From positions 1 through 10,991 of the forward strand of contig JAOZRH010000060.1 of the NCBI GenBank assembly GCA_029931905.1: a stretch of 10,991 bases of DNA, written 5' to 3'. The position numbers were made by a program, and so were the translations under genes. Below the pieces are notes generated by a model. The model did not search any database and was not told the origin of the DNA. It saw nothing but the letters and a program-made list of their open reading frames with translations. The DNA comes from Fidelibacterota bacterium (GTDB taxonomy: Bacteria; Fidelibacterota; Fidelibacteria; Fidelibacterales; Fidelibacteraceae). This document shows, piece after piece, positions 1 through 7,182 of the stretch; the first letter of the stretch is position 1, and every line of letters starts with the position of its first letter.

Positions 1-297
<297 letters not shown>

Positions 298-431
298 AAA
301 ATATTTATATATATTTTTTTAATTTTCTATTCCTAGCTTCAATCAACTAAACTAAGCTTTGCTTAATTTTACTAAAACTCATATTACTTTATTTGCATAC
401 ACCCTATTTTTCAAACATCATTTTATCAAAG
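298..431 (-). promoter_or_regulatory. 16S rRNA leader region with boxA-like element and small hairpin
   Basis: This is the untranslated leader between the proximal rRNA promoter (start expected near 431) and the mature 16S 5' end. Reading leftward, positions 420-404 give TGATGTTTGAAAAATAG, which resembles the boxA antitermination element of rRNA leaders (Gram-positive form close to TGTTCTTTGAAAACTA). If functional, it would load the NusB/NusE antitermination complex. A perfect short inverted repeat (TAAGC-TTT-GCTTA) lies at 353-365 and may belong to a processing structure; any partner strand 3' of 16S is outside the window. The rest is AT-rich, with no ORF worth calling. Confidence 0.5.
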
Positions 432-437
432 CCTATA

Positions 438-466
438 ATATTACGACAATCATTTCTTATTGTCAA
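438..466 (-). promoter_or_regulatory. Proximal rRNA promoter (sigma70 type)
   Basis: On the minus strand there is a perfect -35 box TTGACA (466-461), a 17-bp spacer and a -10 box TAATAT (443-438, 5 of 6 matches to TATAAT). The expected start is near 431. Upstream of the -35 box (467-500) the minus strand is dense in A- and T-tracts, like an rRNA UP element. The promoter points into the 16S gene. Confidence 0.85.
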
Positions 467-546
467 GTAAAAACTTTAATAATTTTACTTTTTTTTCAAA
501 ATTCTCTGTTTAAGAGAGAAATTTAATCATTTTGTCAAAGCCCATA

Positions 547-575
547 ATATTACGACAATCATTTTCTATTGTCAA
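547..575 (-). promoter_or_regulatory. Middle rRNA promoter (sigma70 type)
   Basis: This is a second copy of the same promoter: TTGACA (575-570), 17-bp spacer and TAATAT (552-547). It lies 109 bp upstream of the proximal promoter, inside the second copy of a long direct repeat. The expected start is near 540, and an A/T-tract-rich stretch lies upstream (576-610). Same orientation, toward 16S. Confidence 0.85.
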
Positions 576-634
576 GTGAAAACTTTAATATTTTTCGCTT
601 TTTTTTCAAATCCCCATATCAAAAAAGGGAACAA

Positions 635-663
635 AAGATAACGACAAATACACCTATTGTCAA
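635..663 (-). promoter_or_regulatory. Distal rRNA promoter, diverged copy
   Basis: On the minus strand: TTGACA (663-658), a 17-bp spacer and TATCTT (640-635, 4 of 6 matches to TATAAT). It lies 88 bp upstream of the middle promoter. The start of the spacer (ATA after TTGACA) and its end (TTGTCG before the -10) match the other two copies, so it looks like a diverged third member of the same array. The weaker -10 makes its activity less certain. Confidence 0.6.
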
Positions 664-902
664 CCTTATTATTATAATTATTCAAAAAAAATATTTTACA
701 TACTCATATATCATATATATTCAAGAAGTTAGTGATATTTATTTTATTTATATTTTTGAACATTTCCTAATTTAAATGAAATATTTAACATTGTTACAAC
801 ACACATTCTCAGTATTATTAATATTATTGTCTAAAAACATTAATTATTTTAATTAATATTTTATTCGATTTTCATTATATTACAAAAAAAAGAGGACTTT
901 AA
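664..902. other. AT-rich intergenic region upstream of the TPR-peptidase gene
   Basis: This 239-bp stretch is almost entirely A and T. It must hold the rightward promoter for the gene at 903, but I cannot choose one: TTGTCT near 829-834 and several TATATT/TAATAT-like hexamers occur without a convincing pairing. No conserved-looking ORF, RNA gene or terminator hairpin was found. Confidence 0.4.
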
Positions 903-3566
903 ATGAAAAAAAATATTATCATTATTATTATTATGTCATCATTATTATGTGGAATAGATATTAATAGTTCCAACTCATTCCAAAAATTTTATGAAACATC
1001 TTTTGATAATTCATTATCTCAATTTGAAAAAAATAATTCATCATTCGAAAATTTAGACATTTTATATAATTTAGGACAAATTGATAAATTGAAACAAAAC
1101 ATTACAAACTCAAATTTGTCAAAAAAAGAGAAAAAACTTTATATAATGCAATTATCAATTCGTAATTTAAATTTTAAAAAAATCGAAAGAAATTTGTTAT
1201 CTTTTACAGAAAATAAAAAGTCTGATAAATACTTTGAAATATTTTACAATTGGTTAAAATTGACAGAAAACTATTCTAAGTGGCAATCTACTTTTGAACA
1301 ATATTTAAAAATTACACCTCGCAATACTATACATAATTTAGCCAAAGCAGATTTTTTACTTTCTCAATTTCAATTTGAAAAAAGCATAACAATAATTAAT
1401 AATATTTTAAATACTGAAAAGAAAAATTCAAAATATTTTAATACAGCGAAATTCCTTAAAGCCAAATATTTTATGAAACAGTATAATTTTGTAGATGCAG
1501 AAAACCTGTTAATTGAACTTTTAGAAAATAATTATATAAATGAAAATGTTTTAACAAATTTAGGTTGGTGTTTTATTCGCAATAGCAAAGTTTCAGATGC
1601 AATTTTTTGTTTTAAAAAAACATTAGAAATTAATCCATTAAATGAAAATGCCCATTATCAACTAGGAAACGGATATACAGACAAAACATATTCTGAACTA
1701 TTTGAGATTTATCCTAATAACTTTATTACCAATTCTGAAAATCAAGCAACTTTAAATGCTATAACTAATCTCTTAAATGATAGAAACATTACTAAAGCCA
1801 AAAAATTATTACAAAAATTGATAAAAAAATATCCTCAATATGTTGAACCATATATTTATCTTGGATCAATCAACTGGGAAGAAAACAAATATTCAACTGC
1901 ACTAAAATACTTTCAAATTGCTGTAAATATTGTCCCTGAATATGGTCGTGCCAATAATGGTATTGCAAAATCAATCGAAGGATTAAAGCGACAAAATGCT
2001 GTATATTATAAAAATGACAACAATAAATTTATTGAAACTTCTATTCCAAAAATTGAACAAATAGAAAAATATATTCTTAATTGGAATTCATTAAGTCCTC
2101 GTATTCAAAAAAGAGTGGCAATTTCAGTTAAACCATGGAAAAATTTTATTCCAGTATTAGTCGCTTCAGAATCTTATCACTACATCAAACCGCTATACTC
2201 TCGTTTAAGTGAGTGTCCGGGATTAGAATCTATGAAAGACGCCAGAATTAGTTATGATTCTAGATTATGGGATGATGTCCGTGGTTGTGGTGGATTTACT
2301 ACTGTTACAGGAATAGAAGATGTAGAACGAATGATTTTCCATAAATATAATACAATTTTACATGAAATGACTCATCAAGTTCATTATGTCCTAACTCAAC
2401 CAGAAAAGGATAAAATTGAAAAAGTTTACAATACAACAAAGCAAAAAGAGGAAAATGGAATAAAAACATTTATTAGCAGATATCAATCGGCAAGTGTTTG
2501 GGAATATTTTGCAGAAGGAGCAAATTCATACTATTCACCTAAAAGGAATAAATATGATACTAGGGAAATTGTTAAAGAACGATTGTTTGCGATGGATACT
2601 CCACTTATTGAATTAGTTGAATATTTTTCCAATATTTCAAAGATTGATAAATATTATCCTGTAGCATTTTCAAATACCATTTATAATAAATTAGAAAAAG
2701 CCGACACAATTCAAACATATAAAATAATTAAAAAGGCAAATAAACTAAAATATTCCTCAGCAAGTTTATTAGATGCAAAATGTTATGCAGAAATGGTGTT
2801 TGGAAATTATGAAAAAGCACTGGAATACGCAAATCTGTTGATAAAAAAATATCCAAAAACAATCAACGGATACAACAAAAAAATTGAAATATTATTCCAT
2901 CAAGGAAAATCAATTATTCCTGAACTACAAAATCTAGAAAACATACTTCCTCACTTCCCAAAAGAACAGGCATATCTTGGCTATCTTACAATTGGTGAAA
3001 AATATTATTTCCTCGGACAATATAATAATGCAATTTCAGCTTTACAAAAAGTTACTAACTATGAACCTGAACATGACAGAGGAAATTGGTTATTAGCTTT
3101 ATGTTATGGCGAAACAGGAAAATTTCAAAAAAGTGAAAATCATTTTAAAAAAGTTTTAAAAAGACGAAATGGTTTACTTAACCTACGAGCTGATTATGTT
3201 AAAATATTATTAAAAAATGATAAAAAACAAGAAGCCGAATTACAATATAATGAAATGTTGGCATTAGATAAAAATCATTATCTAACATATCAAACAGGAG
3301 GAATTATTAATGAATATGATAAAAACCTTCAAGATGCTGAAAAAAAATATTTAGAGGCCACAAAAATATATAAATGGGATTTGTATAGCAATATTTCATT
3401 AACCAAGCTAAATTCTCAAAAATACAAAAAAATGATTGCTCAATTAAAAATCGATATAACAAAACCGCCACATTTTTATTACAATGAAAAATATTATCGC
3501 TATGAATCTGTAAACGAATGGAATTCAACATTAATCAATTTATTTAACAAAACCACAAATAATTGA
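903..3566 (+). CDS. Exported TPR protein with central anthrax-lethal-factor-like zinc peptidase domain
   Basis: 887 aa. The start is supported by an AGAGGA ribosome-binding site six bases upstream. Residues 1-20 form a Lys-Lys plus poly-Ile hydrophobic export signal. Cys16 follows Leu-Leu, so it is not a standard lipobox. TPR-like helical pairs lie at about 180-260 and 297-361 and again at about 620-655 and 686-850, with typical LGWCF, YIYLGSINWEENKY and LLALCYGETGKF signatures. Between them, about 385-600 looks like a gluzincin peptidase. It has DSRLWDDVRGCGGF, then HEMTH (His487, Glu488, His491), and 43 residues after His491 WEYFAEG (Glu534, Glu538). Anthrax lethal factor has HEFGH followed 45 residues later by EFFAEAF, where the first Glu binds zinc, so Glu534 is the likely third ligand. 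The catalytic set looks intact. Substrate and partners are unknown; the site of action is probably the periplasm or cell surface. The beta-barrel gene follows after 66 bp and may be co-transcribed. Confidence 0.85.
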   Translation: MKKNIIIIIIMSSLLCGIDINSSNSFQKFYETSFDNSLSQFEKNNSSFENLDILYNLGQIDKLKQNITNSNLSKKEKKLYIMQLSIRNLNFKKIERNLLSFTENKKSDKYFEIFYNWLKLTENYSKWQSTFEQYLKITPRNTIHNLAKADFLLSQFQFEKSITIINNILNTEKKNSKYFNTAKFLKAKYFMKQYNFVDAENLLIELLENNYINENVLTNLGWCFIRNSKVSDAIFCFKKTLEINPLNENAHYQLGNGYTDKTYSELFEIYPNNFITNSENQATLNAITNLLNDRNITKAKKLLQKLIKKYPQYVEPYIYLGSINWEENKYSTALKYFQIAVNIVPEYGRANNGIAKSIEGLKRQNAVYYKNDNNKFIETSIPKIEQIEKYILNWNSLSPRIQKRVAISVKPWKNFIPVLVASESYHYIKPLYSRLSECPGLESMKDARISYDSRLWDDVRGCGGFTTVTGIEDVERMIFHKYNTILHEMTHQVHYVLTQPEKDKIEKVYNTTKQKEENGIKTFISRYQSASVWEYFAEGANSYYSPKRNKYDTREIVKERLFAMDTPLIELVEYFSNISKIDKYYPVAFSNTIYNKLEKADTIQTYKIIKKANKLKYSSASLLDAKCYAEMVFGNYEKALEYANLLIKKYPKTINGYNKKIEILFHQGKSIIPELQNLENILPHFPKEQAYLGYLTIGEKYYFLGQYNNAISALQKVTNYEPEHDRGNWLLALCYGETGKFQKSENHFKKVLKRRNGLLNLRADYVKILLKNDKKQEAELQYNEMLALDKNHYLTYQTGGIINEYDKNLQDAEKKYLEATKIYKWDLYSNISLTKLNSQKYKKMIAQLKIDITKPPHFYYNEKYYRYESVNEWNSTLINLFNKTTNN

Positions 3567-3632
3567 TATTAAAATATATAATTAAAAATAATATTTATAT
3601 ATTTAGTTAGTTATTTAAAAAAAGGAGAAAAT

Positions 3633-4283
3633 ATGAAAAAAATTATTCTAACAATGTTAATAGTTATTACAGCAAATTTATACTCTCAAGATGAAGAATT
3701 CACAAGTGGATTTGGATTTGCAGGTGGAACAATTTCTGGATCTGGCTTTTCTTATAGACAGATGAATTCTACTTATGGGTTCCAAATCACTTTTGGTGCT
3801 TTAGTGATAAACAATAGTTATGACAGCAACGATTTTTCTGAGGGATATTCAAATTATCGCTATTATGATTGGACACCGGACACAACTAAAATCCATACAG
3901 AAAGCAACTATGATTATGATGTAAAAGGTGGCGATATTGGCTTCACATTCTACAAACCTCTACACAAATCAGAAAAATCACTTTTTTATTTCTTAGTCGG
4001 TGCAAGTTGCTATTTTTCCTATGATACCGGATATGAAAAAGACTATAAATATTCAATTACAAGTGATTCAACATATTCATATCTGCCATTATCTGGCACC
4101 GCCGGAGATATCAGAAAAACAGAAGATTTTGATATTACATTTTTTGGTGGATTTGGTATTGGTATGGAATGGAAATTAACAGAAAACATTAGATTATCAT
4201 TAGAATTACCACTAACTATTACAAGCGATGGAGATATATATATGTATATTCCTCAGGCAAGTGCTCATTATTATTTTAAATAG
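3633..4283 (+). CDS. Small predicted outer-membrane beta-barrel protein (hypothetical)
   Basis: 216 aa. The start is well supported by an AAAGGAG ribosome-binding site seven bases upstream. Residues 1-19 (MKKIILTMLIVITANLYSQ) are a typical signal peptide, probably cut after Gln19 or nearby. The mature part is rich in Gly, Tyr, Phe, Ser and Asp and alternates polar and hydrophobic residues. Glycine-rich strands occur near the start (SGFGFAGGTISGSGFSYRQ) and near the end (FFGGFGIGMEWKL, IRLSLELPLTI), and the protein ends in a strand with an aromatic C-terminus (ASAHYYFK). This pattern suits an outer-membrane beta-barrel of about eight strands, but I recognise no named family. It sits 66 bp after the TPR-peptidase gene with no terminator hairpin between, so an operon is plausible. 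Its transcript would end at the hairpin at 4338-4384. Confidence 0.75.
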   Translation: MKKIILTMLIVITANLYSQDEEFTSGFGFAGGTISGSGFSYRQMNSTYGFQITFGALVINNSYDSNDFSEGYSNYRYYDWTPDTTKIHTESNYDYDVKGGDIGFTFYKPLHKSEKSLFYFLVGASCYFSYDTGYEKDYKYSITSDSTYSYLPLSGTAGDIRKTEDFDITFFGGFGIGMEWKLTENIRLSLELPLTITSDGDIYMYIPQASAHYYFK

Positions 4284-4337
4284 AAAAAATAAATAAAATA
4301 TTTTTCATAATATTTAGTATACAAATAATTGAATTAT

Positions 4338-4384
4338 AAAAAAAACACTCGTTAAATATTTTTTAACGAGTGTTTTTTTTCTTT
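4338..4384. terminator. Bidirectional intrinsic terminator between convergent genes
   Basis: A perfect 11-bp stem (CACTCGTTAAA at 4346-4356 with its complement at 4362-4372) and a 5-nt loop are flanked by eight A (4338-4345) and eight T (4373-4380). This gives a U-tract in both directions. It lies between the stop codons of the plus-strand beta-barrel gene (4283) and the minus-strand surface-protein gene (4394), so it can end both transcripts. Confidence 0.93.
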
Positions 4385-4393
4385 TAAGCTAAA

Positions 4394-6991
4394 CTATTTT
4401 AAATACACCATTTTTCGAATTGATCTAAATTTATTTGTTTGCATTTGTAAATAATAAATTCCACTTGACAAATCATTTGCATCAAATGTCATTTGGTAAG
4501 TTCCAACACTTTTATAACCATTTACTAAAACAGTCACTTTTTGACCAACAATATTAAAAACAGATATTTTAACCCAAGCATTTTCCGGAATTGAATATTC
4601 AAAATTAGTTATAGGATTAAAAGGATTTGGATAATTTTGACTTAAATTGTAATTATTTGGCATTACACTGTGTTCATTATTTACAGAAGTAAAATTATCA
4701 ACTCCAATCTTATACTCCGTTGTTTTATTTTCAATACTATCGGCACCAACTGTTACTGAATAATAAAAGGCATCTTGATTGTAAATACTATCTATCTTTA
4801 CCGTCCAATTATATGAAACAATTTTTCCTGATTTAATAGTACCAACATTAGCTAATGTGTCAACTGAATCTGGTAATGACAACCCAGCAGGGAGTGAAAG
4901 ACTTGCAAAAGAATTTGTAGCATCAAGGCCACCCGAATTAAACAAATCTACCGTTATATCAAATTCTGAAGAATCGGGATCCCCATGATCAGCTTTAATT
5001 GAATCTGGAGCACTAACTTCCAATAACAATTTTGGAACAAAATTATATACTGTAATCATTCTTTCCAATGTTTTATCAGCAATACTATCAGCTCCCACTG
5101 TTACCGAATAATAAAATGCATCATTAGTTCCAAGACTATCTATATGAACCAGCCAAGTATGTGATTCGTTTTTTTGAGCTAAAATTGTACCCACATCAAC
5201 AGAAGTATCCGCAATATCAACTAATGACAATCCCTCTGGAAGAAAAATATTTGCAAAAGAATTTGTAGCATCAACATTCCCAGTATTAAACATATATACT
5301 GTAATTTCAAATTGTGAAGTATCAAGCACTCCATAATGAGTGTTAATTGACTTTGGAGCATCAATACCTGTAGTAAACGGTGGCAATAAATCATCATTTT
5401 CAATTAAATATTTAAACATCAAGTTATTTGAACTATTTGATTCTCGAATTCTGTCATACGGATCAACCAAGACATTAACAGCATGATATTTTATCCTTGA
5501 TGGAGCAATCCAATCTACTGAAAAAGTATAATTACCCCCGGCAGGAATTGAATCGGTCACTAATAATTCTGAAATTGGATTCCCACCAGATGGATCTCCA
5601 TCAAAAAATTGACATTCAACCTCATAAGCTGTCTGATAACCATAATTATAAACAGTAGCATCAATTCTGATACTGTCTCCTTCGTTTTCTACCGTATCTG
5701 GAGTAAAAACAATATACTCTTCAGTAATTGCAAGATCTGGCAAACCAGTTGTAAAGCTCAATGGCATAAAATCAGCACCATAACTTCCACCCCAAGATGA
5801 AATAATTGAAATATTTTTATCGCTTGTTACATGATAAACTTTTTTTAAAGAATTCATACTGTATTCTTCTCCAGTATTTAGAGTATCACTCCAAACTAAA
5901 GAGGAATCAGATTGATCAACAATCGTTACAATATTTTCGTCTTCATAAGAAAAAACATTATAATTACCAGGAATAACTGGTGTATAAAAATTATTTCCAA
6001 TACCAAGACCATCTTCATCAATTTGTCTTGTTAAATAATAGTAACTACTACTATATGCCGCATAAGGCGTATTACATACTGTACAATTATTTGATGCAAT
6101 TATTTCCCAATAAGTGTCAGCATAAACAACTCGTGAAAATACTTCTCCAGCATTTAAGGTATCTATTGCAATAGTATCATTTGTGGTAGAATTTTTGATT
6201 ATAAAAGATGTAAAATCATTATAAGCAGTAACTATTATCCCATTTCTAAAACCGGCAACAGAACCGGAAAATCCGAAAAAATGATTTCCTGCAAATGTTC
6301 CATTAGTCGCTGGAATGTAATATCCTTGGTCAGTATAACTTAATGCGGAAATAGGTTTATTAGATGTTACATTAATGAATGTATTATTATAACCATCTAA
6401 TTGATAATGTTCACCTTCATTTAATATTCCTGTAGCAATTATACTACCAGAAGATAAATCCTTAATCTGAAATCCTGTATTATTAGAATATGCAAAAACA
6501 ATAAAATGTTCTTTACTATAATAATTCTTAGGCATAAAAGTATTTATATTCGTTGACAGTGGACGACCCGATTCATCTACTGCAAAAAATCCCATTACCG
6601 ATCTACTAATTGGATCTCCAATTAAAAGTGTAAATGACTTTGTACCTTGAATAGAATAAATACCAACACCAGGTGAAAATACATGATAACTATTCATTCC
6701 CAATTTAACAGAATCAATTTTAATACCCAAAGTATTATACAAAGAATATTCAGTACTATCAAAATAGCTAAATACTACAATATCTGCAAATGTATATGTC
6801 GTAGTAGCATATACAGGATCTCCAGATACAGTTACAAATTTACCACTTACATCAAGTTTATTAGTAGCAAAATTCATTTTCACATCATCATCAATTCTCG
6901 CTCCTCCTGGAATAATATTTGTTGCATTCAAATTTCCCAAAATTGCAAGTGTAAAAACCATAATGACCATAATTAATAACTTTTTTTTCAT
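4394..6991 (-). CDS. Large secreted surface protein with repeated modules and T9SS C-terminal sorting domain
   Basis: 865 aa. A GGAG ribosome-binding site lies seven bases before the ATG. Residues 1-23 are a Sec signal peptide. Four degenerate modules of about 55-59 aa follow (71-125, 164-221, 252-310, 344-400). Each reads roughly hydrophobic-V-x-AY/FSY, then a turn, x-LN-x-GE-x-Y/F, then V-T-S-x-K-x-IS; the overall look recalls IgGFc-binding-type N-terminal domains. Residues 416-530 resemble a CARDB-type Ig-like adhesion domain (LPDLAI...RESNSSNN). Two tandem repeats of 116 aa (536-651 and 652-767) share DATNSFA, LPxGLSL and DAFYYSVTVGADSI. The last 87 residues have QNYPNPFNP, an SGIYYLQM strand and a basic RKMVYLK end, the standard type A Por sorting domain that is recognised by the type IX secretion system. 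The protein should be exported across the outer membrane and anchored or released at the surface. Ligand unknown. Confidence 0.9.
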   Translation of the reverse strand: MKKKLLIMVIMVFTLAILGNLNATNIIPGGARIDDDVKMNFATNKLDVSGKFVTVSGDPVYATTTYTFADIVVFSYFDSTEYSLYNTLGIKIDSVKLGMNSYHVFSPGVGIYSIQGTKSFTLLIGDPISRSVMGFFAVDESGRPLSTNINTFMPKNYYSKEHFIVFAYSNNTGFQIKDLSSGSIIATGILNEGEHYQLDGYNNTFINVTSNKPISALSYTDQGYYIPATNGTFAGNHFFGFSGSVAGFRNGIIVTAYNDFTSFIIKNSTTNDTIAIDTLNAGEVFSRVVYADTYWEIIASNNCTVCNTPYAAYSSSYYYLTRQIDEDGLGIGNNFYTPVIPGNYNVFSYEDENIVTIVDQSDSSLVWSDTLNTGEEYSMNSLKKVYHVTSDKNISIISSWGGSYGADFMPLSFTTGLPDLAITEEYIVFTPDTVENEGDSIRIDATVYNYGYQTAYEVECQFFDGDPSGGNPISELLVTDSIPAGGNYTFSVDWIAPSRIKYHAVNVLVDPYDRIRESNSSNNLMFKYLIENDDLLPPFTTGIDAPKSINTHYGVLDTSQFEITVYMFNTGNVDATNSFANIFLPEGLSLVDIADTSVDVGTILAQKNESHTWLVHIDSLGTNDAFYYSVTVGADSIADKTLERMITVYNFVPKLLLEVSAPDSIKADHGDPDSSEFDITVDLFNSGGLDATNSFASLSLPAGLSLPDSVDTLANVGTIKSGKIVSYNWTVKIDSIYNQDAFYYSVTVGADSIENKTTEYKIGVDNFTSVNNEHSVMPNNYNLSQNYPNPFNPITNFEYSIPENAWVKISVFNIVGQKVTVLVNGYKSVGTYQMTFDANDLSSGIYYLQMQTNKFRSIRKMVYLK
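4691..5386 (-). repeat. In-gene tandem duplication (two 348-bp units)
   Basis: Two adjacent units, about 5386-5039 and 5038-4691, encode the 116-aa repeats of the surface protein. Similarity is visible at DNA level too: GCAAAAGAATTTGTAGCATC occurs in both, as does the run coding for FYYSVTVGADS. The units have since diverged, so the duplication is not very recent. Confidence 0.85.
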
Positions 6992-7059
6992 ATTTTCTCC
7001 TTTTTAATTAAAACTTATTTGACATCTTAAATAAGATATATATATAAAATCAATAATTA

Positions 7060-7075
7060 TGTGACAAATATCACA
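7060..7075. promoter_or_regulatory. CRP/FNR-family operator-like palindrome
   Basis: TGTGA, six bases (CAAATA), then TCACA: a perfect match to the half-sites and spacing of the E. coli CRP consensus. Its centre lies about 76 bp upstream of the surface-protein ATG at 6991. A TATCTT hexamer at 7038-7033 on the minus strand could be a -10 box. That would put the start near 7026 and the palindrome at about -41.5, the class II activator position. No regulator gene is in the window, and AT-rich DNA raises the chance of coincidence. Confidence 0.5.
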
Positions 7076-7182
7076 AAATTGTATATTTTTATAGGAAAAT
7101 CTATTTTTATTCAATAAACACAAGATATATTAAGATAAAATTTCTTTTAGTATAAATTATAACAATTCTTAATAAAGAGTAT

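Larger units (their letters stand above)
418..610. repeat. Tandem direct repeat of the rRNA promoter region (418-500 and 527-610)
   Basis: Two copies of about 83 bp, offset by 109 bp with one 1-bp indel, share nearly all bases from TCATTTT through the run of T followed by CAAA. Each copy carries one full promoter and its upstream A/T tracts. The 26 bp between copies (501-526) hold a short inverted repeat (TCTCT...AGAGA, about 503-519). The arrangement looks like a duplication of a promoter cassette. Confidence 0.85.

Noticed and set aside
418..610. Repeats in 418-610 as a CRISPR array
   Set aside because: There are only two long copies, they contain exact promoter boxes, and there are no short regular repeats with spacers.
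569..775. Plus-strand ORF of 68 codons
   Set aside because: It overlaps the middle and distal rRNA promoters, is made of AT-rich low-complexity codons and has no ribosome-binding site or recognisable motif.
936..962. Lipoprotein signal at Cys16 of the TPR-peptidase protein
   Set aside because: Residues -3 to -1 are Ser-Leu-Leu; a lipobox needs a small residue (Gly, Ala or Ser) just before the Cys.
6683..6976. Plus-strand ORF of 97 codons, and other short ORFs inside 4394-6991
   Set aside because: Shadows of the T9SS-cargo gene in other frames; Ile/Asn/Ser-rich low-complexity translations with no start signals.
7076..7182. Terminator for the DMT transporter
   Set aside because: The AT-rich stretch after the stop codon shows no stable stem followed by a T-tract on the transcribed strand.
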